Below are positions 42,501 through 54,500 of a stretch of 64,000 nt of DNA, in pieces (the stretch's first letter is position 1; the number at the start of each line of letters is the position of its first letter). The notes below the pieces were generated by a model. The model was not told the origin of the DNA. It saw only the letters and a program-made list of their open reading frames with translations, and did no database searches. Origin of the DNA: Branchiostoma belcheri (lineage: Eukaryota > Chordata > Leptocardii > Amphioxiformes > Branchiostomatidae); contig NW_017804054.1 of assembly GCF_001625305.1 (NCBI RefSeq), forward strand, positions 23,648 to 87,647. Direction: 5' to 3'. The position numbers and the translations under genes are program-made.

Positions 42501-45500
42501 CCCTGTCACTGTATCAGCTGACTATCCAGGCCACCAACCCTAGTGGTGACTCACAGGGCACCAACGGCACCACACAGGTCATAACTCAGGTGAACCTGGC
42601 TTCTTAGTTGTAATATACATGTCATATATGGATTTAAAGTGCATATTATAGAGCTGATAGATTCACAATACATGAATGATCATCAGATTCTTGGCAACTT
42701 GTGTGACAACCAGTATTAGATTAAGCTAATCTACATTGTATGATTCCAACACATTTCCTACTGTTGCTGAAGTTGTGTGAGGAGTTTGGGAACATATTGT
42801 CTTGTATGAAATGTGGAGTTTAGTTGCAATTTATTTTACTCACCTTGTTTTTACTTTGCCCGATAGCGTCACCTAAATTGATCCTCATGTAGTGTATTGG
42901 ATACATGTAAATTCCTGTCATAGAAGTGTATGTCATCTGTGTCATAACTCTTCCAGCAGTGTTCTAGTTACATTGTCACTAAAGGCTTGCTACTAGATTA
43001 GTTCTGCTCCATGGCTTGTCACTGTGCTTGACCCTGTCTTTCACACTTCCCAACCTTCCACATAGCTTCTTCCATGGAAGTCGACTCAGGTAATTTGGGG
43101 ACAACTATACCATCCTGTTTTCTATGGCTGCACCACGTATTCCATTTTCCACTATCTTATTGGACTAGAAAATGCTACATGTGGTATTGAAGATGAAGTA
43201 GGAAATATGTCCTGATTGTTCAAAAAATGTAGAGCTAATCCTTAACTGTGAAAATTTGAGTAGCATACTTCTGCACCTACATTTTCACTGCACAATTGTC
43301 AACTTCGTAGCAGTCTTCAAAAAGAAAAACTAGTACTGCACTCATTTGTTTTACTGATTTTACGCTGAATTAGAAGCACTTGTCAAATGCATGCCAATCC
43401 ATAAGGTTATAATAATGTAACAGATATAAGTGAAAAGCAACAAAGTTATTTCCAGCATTTCTCAATGCCTTCTCAGTCTTAGAAGCACATTGGATTAAGT
43501 TTTTTTTTCAAGTTGCATAATTTTATTGAAAGGTTTCCTTTCCTTTTCCCTCTAAGATGATTATCACCATTGCTGATGTGAACGACATTGCTCCAGTGTT
43601 TGATGAAGATGAATATGCACGACCTATCCTGGAGAATGAACCAATAGGAACATCCATACTGTATGTGCACGCTCAGGACAATGACCTTGGCAACAACTCA
43701 AGGTTATCCTACTCCATCGCAGAAGGAAACATCGGTAGTAAGTAGATTGTGTGCATTTCAAACAAACTCATTTTCTTATGTTTTATTAAAGATGACAATG
43801 TTTATTCCTGAAATATTTAAATATTAAATATTTGATATTTTTTTGAGGTTTGATATATTTATCTGTCATACTCAAAAGTACATCTGGAACAGACATGTTT
43901 GTAATTGTACAATGAATCTTTTCCAGATTCCTTCAGAATCGATGAGGAATCCGGATTGCTTACGGTTAACACTGTACTGAGTGAGAAAGCTCGGCTGATC
44001 AATGAATACCGACTGGAAGTAGTAGCCACAGACCACGGCACCCCTCGTCTCCAAGGCAGAACCCTGGTGCTACTGACTGTGGTGGATGTAAATGACAAGA
44101 AACCACGGTTCATCAGGCCAAGTAGGAATATGACTGTGTCTATACCAGAGGTAAGGACTTGGTGGCAACTCTTTGTGGCAACTGTTGTATGATGATGAAC
44201 AGTACCAGCATGCCTGAGCATCATCACACATGGTGATTACATCATCACCCGGACAGAGGCGTGGCGAACCCCGTCTTGTATTAAGCTAACGAAAGGGTAT
44301 GTCACCTCGTAAGGGGTGGTATAACCCCGACCAATACGGTCGACCAATGATGATGATGATGACCAGCATGCCTGCAGAAAGGCAGCTCAGTATCTTTGCC
44401 ATCTAGTAATTTTTTTCAAAGCTCAATGACATTGGAAAAGATAAATTATTGCGCACAAAACCCCATGACTTGATGTATATTATCTGGGGATAAGTTGTTG
44501 AAAAGTTTTCCTGGTACCATCTTTAAAGTGAACTCCCTAACTTTTGTGTTAGACTTATGCCACTGTTTGACTAGAACTGTGTGTGGATGGCATTCAGCAC
44601 CAAGGACAGGCATGTTTTTTGTGTATGGATGATGTTGACTACCAGAAGTAGGTTACTCCATAATATCAAGGTTTGATTGTTGTGAGTGAGTGAGTGAGTG
44701 AGTGAGTGAGTGATGAATTTGCAACATTTGTTGAATCAAGAGCAGAATTAGAAAGAATGTTTTACAGCACAGCAACTGATATAAACTAAACTCACTGTGA
44801 TGTTTATTCTTTTCCCCTCAGAATTCTCCCTCTGGCCACTTTGTCTATCAAGCCTTCGCAGTGGATGAAGACACAGGAATTAACGGGATCGTCAGCTATG
44901 ACTTCTTCATCCCTAACGGGAGGGAGAGGGGAGGGGACTGGGAGAAGTTTACCATCGATCCATTCACGGGAAACATCACGACAGTAGAGCCGTTAGACAG
45001 GGAGCATCAGGCTGAATACACGGTGAGACTCTGGTGTTAAAATGTCTGTACAATACTCAATATGTCAGCAGTAATAATATAATGCTTATCATATGTTTGA
45101 ATTTTTCAAAATTAGGTAGTTCTTTTGACAGAAATATGATTTTGCAATATGACTTTGCAGGTTGTTTACTTTGTCTAAAAGAAAGATACAACAAGACCTG
45201 ATTTTCCTGGATGATTCTAGGAATTCCTTCTTATTCTACTTCATTATTTACTTTCTTTTCCCCAGCTTATAATTGTAGCCAGAGACCAGGGCCTTCCTGA
45301 GCCGTTTGAATCCACCAGGCCTTTCCGAGTGGAGGTAGAGGATGTCAATGACAATGAGCCAGAATTTCCCAGGGATGGGGTGAGTTATGTTTCATTTTAT
45401 GTGCTTTATAATAAAAACAATGACTTGAGAGAAAAAGAACAAGATAACAGTCAAAGATGAATCTTTACTGAACACTGTAGTTGGCAAGAGGTGATACTTG

Positions 45501-48500
45501 GAATCACTACAGTTAGTAGACATAATTGTGACCTGGTCTCATACCGTAGTTGATAAATGAGTGCTTTCTTGGACTCATATAGTAGTTTATTGTCTTCCCA
45601 GTCAGGCATGGTGTACCTGCAGACCCTGTCAGTACCAGAACATGCTGAGGTAGGGACTGAGGTGGGGAGGGTTACAGAGGCAATAGACAAAGATGAGGGA
45701 GACAATGCCATTGTCTTCTACTTCATCACAGGTGAGAGATTTACTATAAGAATATTACATGCATATCACCTGTCAGCTATATTTCATACACTATTTTCTT
45801 CAGAGAAAATAATGTCTTACAGGTACATGTGAGGCCTTTGAAAGCTGTACCATGAAATGAATTTGTTGTCAAGCTGTGTTTTCTCAGTCTTATTTCCAAT
45901 GTCTTTCTTTAGGAGGGAATGAAGGGAAGTTCTTCCTGCTGGATAAGGAGACAGGGATCCTGTCTGTGCACAGGGATCTGGACAGGGAGACCAAACCTGT
46001 CCACACACTACTCATCAAGGTACAGGAATCTTACACTGAACTGTTGTCTCACTTTTGGGTAGGGCTGTCTTGGTTTCCCAGGTTGATACCCTGTCCTTGG
46101 TGCTGAATGATATTCACATGGACACAATTGTTCCTGTCCTTAGTGCTGAATGACATTCACACTAACCCTATTGTCCCTGCCCTTGGTGCTAAATGACATT
46201 TGTTGTCCCTGTCCTTGGTGCTGAATAACATTCACACATACACTATTGTTTCTGTCCTTGGTGCTGAATGATATGTTTTATTGTTCCTGTCCTTGGTGCT
46301 GAATGACATTCACTCTGACACTATTGGAAGGAGAGAGATGGGCTCTGCGTTCCAATGCCATGCCAATTCCTAGACACAGTGGATTAACAAACTACTGCCC
46401 CTACGGTCTCAACAAGGCTATGGGACTACCTTTAACTGTTTTTGATATTGCTTGACTTTATCATTGTTACCATGCCTGTCCTGCCATAGGCCACCAGTGA
46501 TGCAGATTATGAGGTGCCCAGACAGAGGAGGAGGGTTATCGACGTGTCTGACTCCTCCCTACAGCAGCTGGTGATCGAGGTGGAGGACATCAACGATCAG
46601 CCGCCCAGGTTCACACGCAAACAGTACACAGCAGGTACAACAACACACAGGAGCTCTCATCTCTTTGTGTTCACTAGACGGCTTTAAAGGTTGCAAAGGT
46701 TGGGTGTAACAGGTTGTTTAGTGTAACACTGGACAAAATAGGTTGGGATACATTGATATCCAGGCCGCTCTCTTGCTGTGTTCTTTAAGAATATGAGCAT
46801 ACGAGTGGATGTGACTGGAATCTGATTGTATATGATATGAGTTGGATATGATTGTATCCGAAGCTATTTTGTCCAGTGTAGTTTATGTTGTTATAAGACT
46901 TCACACTGGCAATAGCATTTTAAATGATTCATATATCCCTTCTATTAACATATTAATATACTAAGATGTATACTATGATTTTGAAAAATTAATTTTTAGA
47001 TTTTATGGATTTATAATTATTTCTTTTTCTCATACAGGAGTTACTGTTGATGCAAAATATGGATCTGAACTAATCCAGGTTGAGGTAAGTAGTTTAGCAG
47101 AAAACTGTAATCAACCGAGAAATTTTAAAATCTTTGTTGCAAAAAACCCTTCTACCCTGCAACCATTCTACCTAATGTCCTTATATTTTCCAGGCCATAG
47201 ATGCAGATATAGGAAACAACAGTGTTGTGTACTACTACATAGAATCCACCACCTACATAGAACAGGGGAAGCAGCCCAAGCCAATGAAGAAGACGTTTCA
47301 GTTAGGAGTTCTGAGTGGAGTATTGACCACCAATGAACTGTTTGTGGATTACACAAAAGGATACTTCGAGCTGATAGTCAGGGCTGAGGATGATGCTAAA
47401 CATACCGACAAATCAAAAATAGGGGTGAGAAAACTCTTGTATCCTATACTTTACTAACCTGATGGTTATTTTCGGAAGGGGTGAGTTCTGAGTTACATTC
47501 TTGATGTTTGGACTTTTGATCTGATCGTAGTCCTTTGATTTTCATCAGCTCTGGTACTGGATATATCAGCACCGTCCAATGGCCGAGTGGCTAGGCTATC
47601 AAACACCAGATTTGGTTCATGGGTCACGGGTTTGATTCCTGGAATTTCTCGCAAGAGGTTATGTCCTTAGGAAAGGCCCTTTCCTCACTCTACCCAGGTA
47701 TAAATTGGATACCTGATTTTGGTTTGTGAGGCACATTGTAAACGCAGTTGTAGGAGAGAGCCTCTACAGCCTAAAAAAGGCTATGGAACTATGGATATGT
47801 GAATAAAATGTATTGCCGGTACATGTACATGCAATTATATTTCAAGCACACAGCTAAGAAATGATATCTGTCCAAGATGAATGTATTTTTCCCTCCCACA
47901 GGTGTATGTGCTGCGGGATGAACACAGAGTGAAGGTAGTCATCAACGACATTCCTGACTATGTACGGACATTCAGGGAGGCCTTCATCGCGTAAGGCGCT
48001 TGTTAATTGTTGCATAATTATGGGTTCACCACACCACGAAGTGGTGGTGAACCCATATTGCTTTTTCTGATGTTTCTTCTCCTCCTCCTTCTCCTCCTCC
48101 TTCTCCTCCTCCTTTAAATGGATTCAGCTTCTTCATTTTAGGGCCTAAGGTCCTGAAATTTGGTATGGAGGTACAGTGGGCAAATACCCCTAGGCGTTTT
48201 TTAAATTTTTGTGATACAGGCTTTTAGAATGGTTTTATTTGAGTTTTTTGGCTGTGTTATAGCAAATGTATTACTGTGTTAGTGGATAGTGTTTACCACG
48301 TCTGGGCATGAGTCATCACAATGGAATGCAGGGCATCAACCAATAGGCATGCAGCTTTCCTCTATACTTCTTGCTGATTGGCTGTTGAGATTTAACTTGA
48401 TTAACTGACAGTATGTCTTTATTCAAGTGTTTTGGTAGGTATTTCAAGCTTTTCTTCTCCAGCAATGGAATGCGGGGCATGAACGTTTTTTATTTTATTT

Positions 48501-51500
48501 TGAAAATCAACAGTTTGCATTATGCAATTAAAAATCCTAACCAATAAAGTAGGGAATAGCTATCCAACTGTTGTTTTAGTTGTATGTTACTTCATATTAT
48601 AGTTATATCAATGTAATTTACTAAATCATTGTTTTCCCTTGTGTTTCTCATTCTTTCCCTGCCATGTGGTAAAATGTGGTGAACCCATCGCTGTATTTGC
48701 TCCAAAGCAAATATTGGCCTTTCTAGTTATAAATAATTTTATTTGCATGATTGAAACAGCAGAAGCCAACCATCTGATTGATTAATGTTTTGCCATATGC
48801 TACTGTTAGTCATCAACTGAATCAATAAGTGCATTTTGATACATTTAATACACTTTGAAGATTGTACAAACGGAAGATAATATCTGAGAGTCACTAAAAG
48901 TCCCTGCAGACAAGATAGATGCTCTATGGATGTCTGATCTTCACTGACATATGGAGGATTTGTTTCTGTTTTCTTACGTCTACTTCTTCTCTCTTACCTG
49001 ATACTCATTTACTAACTTTTCCATTCCCTCCTAAACCACACACCAGTCAACTGAGTCAGATCACGTAAGTGTAGCTTGTACTTCCTTGAGCCTATACCTT
49101 ACTTTCTTTGTCTTGGTCCTGCCTTGAACTCCAGTAGATAAGATCAATTTTCTAATGTATTTGATTGTCAAATTCAGTTTTACATGTGGGTTTGATCCAT
49201 ATCCTTCTAAACAATTACATTTTGTATTGCTTTTTCACTGTATCTGAAGATAATAATGTACACAAAGTACCTCTTATGATTAGAGAGTAACAAGATGTTT
49301 ATTCAGTGACTTACCAACCTGATGAAACTATTCATGGACATGTTGACACTATTTAGGTTACTAGATTGTGTTGACCCATGACCCCACTAGAAGTCACCCT
49401 GTGAGCGGCCCTTTGTCCGCCATTGTACGTTCTCTGCGAGTGTTGCATTAAACATCTCTGCTCCTACATCGCAACCGTTGTTATCGTTGAGTCGTCAACT
49501 ACGTGTCTCCTTAATGACGGAGACATTACAAGCAAAAGCCACATCAACATTTTCTTTTTAATGACAGGTTTGCTTCCAACATCACTGGTGCTGTGGTGAA
49601 CATGGATGATATACAGTACCATGTGGATGAGGGAGAGATTGACTTCACAAAGTCAGTTCCTTTTACCTGCAATGTTCATCCATGTATTGTAGAAAATACT
49701 TACCTCTTGCTAAGCATAATACATACACAGGAGTATAAGAGGAAGGGATTCTGAAGTAGTTCCTCTCATTGTGTTATCTACGTTTTCTGTGCAGTTAATT
49801 TCTCCCTATTTTCAAGGAAAGTATTTCAGTACCGAGGAAAGCATTTCAGTACCAAGGAAAGCATTTCAGTACAGAGGAAAGCATTTCAGTACCGAGGAAA
49901 GCATTTCAGTACCGGGGAAAGCATTTCAGTACCGAGGAAAGCATTTCAGTACCAAGGAAAGCATTTCAGTACCAAGGAAAGCATTTCAGTACCAAGGAAA
50001 GCATTTCAGTACCAAGGAAAGCATTTCAGTTCCAAGGAAAGCATTTCAGTACCATGGACAGCATTTCAGTACCAAGGAAAGCATTTCAGTACCAAGGAAA
50101 GCATTTCAGTACCAAGGAAAGCATTTCAGTACCAAGAAAAGCATTTCAGTACCAAGGAAAGCATTTCAGTACCAAGAAAAGCATTTCAGTACTAAGGAAA
50201 GCATTTCAGTACCAAGGAAAGCATTTCAGTACTAAGGAAAGCATTTCAGTACAGAGGAAAGCATTTCAGTACCAAGGAAAGCATTTCAGTACCGAGGAAA
50301 GCATTTCAGTACCAAGGAAAGTAGTACAAGTAATAAGACTGCAGAGTAGATGGCGTTTCAGCACCATGAAGAATTGTTTAGATATTTCCACTTAGAAACT
50401 CATTATTCCACTGAATTGTATGTAGGCCTATTGTGTTGCAATATGGTGATGCTTAGTAGTTGACCAACGAGCCTCATACTGGTGATCAATTTAAAATGAT
50501 GGCTTCTGATTGGTCAATGTTGTGCGGCTGTATGATGATAGAGATGATGATCTTATTTTGCAGGACTGACATGTTGATCCACGTGGTGAACACAAAAACA
50601 AACAAGATTATGGATGTGGATAACGTCATAACGTAAGTCAAGCAGAGTTTACTGAATATAGAAACACAATTTTTTTCCAAAAAATGTAATTATAGAAATA
50701 CCAGTAAAATACCTATTTGACAGCAAATATTGTAGTGTTGCCATATTAAAATCTGTTGCAGTTGTTAGATTATGATGACAAGATGAGTTTCACACAGAAC
50801 TTTGCTACATGTAGGAATAGAACTGACCAAATGTATTAGACTAGACCTGCCCCTTGATACTTAGTTTTTAATCACCGTTGAACATTTTTGTACTGATATA
50901 TGAGTATGTACTTTTCCCAATCTAGGACCATTGATGAAAACTATGACAGCCTAGAAAGACTTTTCAAGGACTTCAACGTGATAGAGGTTTTAGTAAGTCA
51001 TTCTAGTTCTTTGACACCTTAATGTGTATACATTCATGATTAAAATGTCAAAACACTAAAGAATTGATACTTTGTCAAACAAATTTTAGTTGCAATGATT
51101 TAAATTCCTGTTTTTGGACAAAGGGTAATATTATCTGTACTGTGATTCATAATCTTTATTAGTGTCTGAGCAAATGGAAGAAAACGAAGAACAACAGTTA
51201 CTGTGTCTTTAACACAAATAATCAAATCCTGCCCTGTCTTAATAGAACAATTTTCCCGTCTTTAGGTGAACGTTAGATCCATTCTACAACTGCAACTTCC
51301 TTGAACGTATTTTGAACTGTTTTCTGCAGCCTTTCGTTCCCCCGAGGACCGACAAGGACAACATTGACATTGTGAGGATCCTTCTGATCCTGATTGGGGT
51401 TGTCATCTTCTTTGGAGCCTGGATCTTCATCTGTCTCATGCTCAGATACAAGAGGCTGTGAGTGCACCTGGAACACACAAATTTTCTTCTCCAACAATTC

Positions 51501-54500
51501 AAGATAATTAAAGTCAAGAAGATGTGTGTGTCATTACTGCCTCTGTTCATTTCAAAGCCACTTACGTGGGGTTGCCTGGCGTAATGGCAGAGCATTCGGC
51601 TCAGAACCAAGAGGTCCCGGGTTCGAATCCTGCCAAGTCACCAACCTTCTCCATTACTTACCTCACTTCATTCAGGTGAAAATGAGTATGCCAGAATAAT
51701 CATTATCATGATCGTGGGCAATAAAGGAAGACTGGGTTGCTTTCTTCCTGAGAGCGTCTTTTTACAACAAGGGCCTGAAAAAATATTATGTCATAATACA
51801 CATGTATTAGTGATCTAATGGTTAAGTACAATGTGTCTTTCCTTTGTACTCCAGGTACAAACGAAATGTGCGAGCAGCAATTGCAGGAAGTATAGGTAAG
51901 GTTCATATATATATATATAAGAAACATACCCCATGTTTACAGCCATTGGGAAACCTGCCTGGCACAAGTGGAAAGTACATGTCTTGATTCCCCAAGATGT
52001 ACCTGGCATTCTGATCTATCATTCTTGCTGTTACACAATTTATTACCTAGGTTGTAAGACATATTATGTACAACTGTGCAGATGGAGGTTAAAAAAGAGA
52101 CTTGGTCTCACTGACACTGTGTGGATGAAGGTACTTCTTTCCTTCTCAGCACAGTTTTCAGGGTTAAGGTTTTTGCCGTCTCCTTCTAAATCTGTGCCTG
52201 TCTCCTTCTGTCTCTTCCTGTCTGTGCTCCCCCTCCAGCTGGTGCACAAGTCATACAGAACCCCAACCCTGCCGCCACCCCCGTCACCAGTCACCAGGAG
52301 ACAACCCACCCGGGGGGCGGGGCAGGGGGCGCACCCCCGCCTGCGGGAGGAGCGGCCGACCCGCGGTACTCTCAGATGATGGGTGAATATCTTCTCTTAC
52401 TCTTCCTGTACTGTCCACTCCACCTGCATCCTGTTAACTCATTTTCTTTTCTTTCGTACTTTGAGTAAAAATGTCTATAGCATACATAGACTCGTAGATT
52501 AAAATTAAAGCTCCAGCTATAAAATAGTGTTGAAGAGGAGGGTTTCATATATAAATGGTAGTCAGTAGCCCAATGATGAAAGTAGTGGACTTGTACATAT
52601 GTAGAACCTAGTCTGAAACTTGGCCCCTGACAATTGTAAGGATTTATTAATAAATGAAACAGGCCTAGTTTGAAAATTGGCATTTTGAAAGACGGTCTAA
52701 ATTGATGCCACGTCTTCCTTGTAGTTTCTTCCCTTTCTTTTCGTAAATCATAAGCTATTCCCCCTCCCAACCTGGTAAATAAAACACCTGAAACATCCTC
52801 CAGTACCCCAAATAACAAAACTATCGACCAATTTTTCTTTTTGTTTTCTCCTGTCCCGTCTCCTTCTGGATACCCAGGATATATGGAACCCCCCTCTGCA
52901 TATATGGATGGCTATGAGGAAGGCTGGTGCTGATCAGGTGACCGACTTTACATAGCCAGCAAAAACAATGGTCGTGAAGACGTCTTGGAGACATCTGCCA
53001 AGGCATGTTTGCTCCATGTTTATGTCTTAACAGCTGTTTTATGTCTGCAGCTGTTCCTTGTCTGTGACTTTTAGTGTTTTCTGTTCCCAAAAGTAGGAGG
53101 CACATCTGTCTGTTGAATCCTTTGAGGAAGGTCGTGATTTTTAGTATGTAGCTGTTTGGAAAAGTGTATTGTTGTGAACCCTTTAGGCTAGTACCTTTGT
53201 GCATGAAATATTTCTTTCTATTGAGTTTGGAGTTCAGGATACTGTGAATTGTCTTATTAAAGTTAACAGTTATTCTGTATCCCATTCGATATCTTTTGAG
53301 GATTAAATTTAGTCCAGTTTTAGACTTAAAAATTTGCAATAGGGTACAGATTTTGTTATTGCTGGCTATGCAATGTAGGTATTAACACCAAGAAATGTGT
53401 AAATTAAAAGCCATTCAGCTTCACAGAAACTAAAAAGAATTTAGTCCAGTGTCATGCATTATACTTGTCAGTGCATCAATGAAAGACCTGGATGGAACAT
53501 TTTCATCAATTTAGCTCAGTAGCTCCATTTAATAACCTTAAAATGGCACCGTTACCTGAATGTCAATAGGCAATGCAAATGTCCAGCACCTTCAGGGAAA
53601 ATCACTTTCCTTTTTTTTCTTGATTCTTAATTAATTTTCATTTTTAAGTCTCTCTGTCATTTCTACCTTGAAGTTAATCTTCTATGGAGAGCTGGGCCAT
53701 CCGCCATGATGTGTACATGTTGATGTTACAACTTGGTGTGTTGATCTACATTTGTAAGTGTGTAAGACTATGTAGGTGTACAATACTGCAGTGTTGATAT
53801 GTCTCTACAGGTTCTGGTGTTGGTATGGAGATGTTTGATGTGCCAAACACAAACAAGTACTCGTTTGAAGGGTGAGTACAAATGTCAAAACTTTCCTTGA
53901 AGATAAGTCTGTTGCAGTTGACAAGAAATAACCTTTATGTTGCCTGAAATGTTAAGTACTACAGTAACTGTACATTCATTAAGTGCAATCCTGGTTCAGC
54001 TATCATGACAAAAGTGATTAATCTACTTTTACCAAATTTTTATCAAATTAAAGTTTGAAGGAACTGATATTCTACTGCTGGATTTGATTTTTGGAACATT
54101 TAGGACAATTTTGGGTCAAGTGTAAAGACGAACCTTGCTTTGGTGACACATTTGATAAATATGTGCATTTTCCATTTTTGTTCCAGGGCAAATCCAATAT
54201 GGTTGGACCCTTACTACAGGTAAGACATTTAGACTTTCTGTATGACTGAAATTATAGATTAAAAATAACAGCCATTATAGATATCTACTGTTACGGTAGT
54301 AATATCTATAGATATAACAAGAGTATTTCTGTTGTTTGTAGCCAATTTGCCGAGTTCCACGAGCCAACAGAGATTCCTGTGGTTCTGGAGGATGGATTCA
54401 CCATCGAAGGTGACGAGTACGAAACACAGGTGGGTTGTCTTGTCATAAATACAGAAATCATGCAATAACTGGACTTTGATGTGATGTCATTTTATGGTCT

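Noticed and set aside
49771-50395. Long frames with a 20-residue repeat (KAFQY, KHFST, ESISV)
   Set aside because: The 20-bp satellite reads the same three phrases in each frame; it lies between exons 60 and 61, which join in phase without it.
51570-51645. Functional tRNA gene
   Set aside because: The A and B boxes are present but the acceptor and anticodon stems pair poorly, and similar pieces recur nearby, so a SINE head is more likely.
52239-52379. Proline-rich reading in another frame of the cassette exon (LPPPPSPVTRR)
   Set aside because: The phase-1 ends of exons 64 and 67 dictate the AGAQVIQNPNP frame; the Pro-rich reading would shift and destroy the conserved tail.
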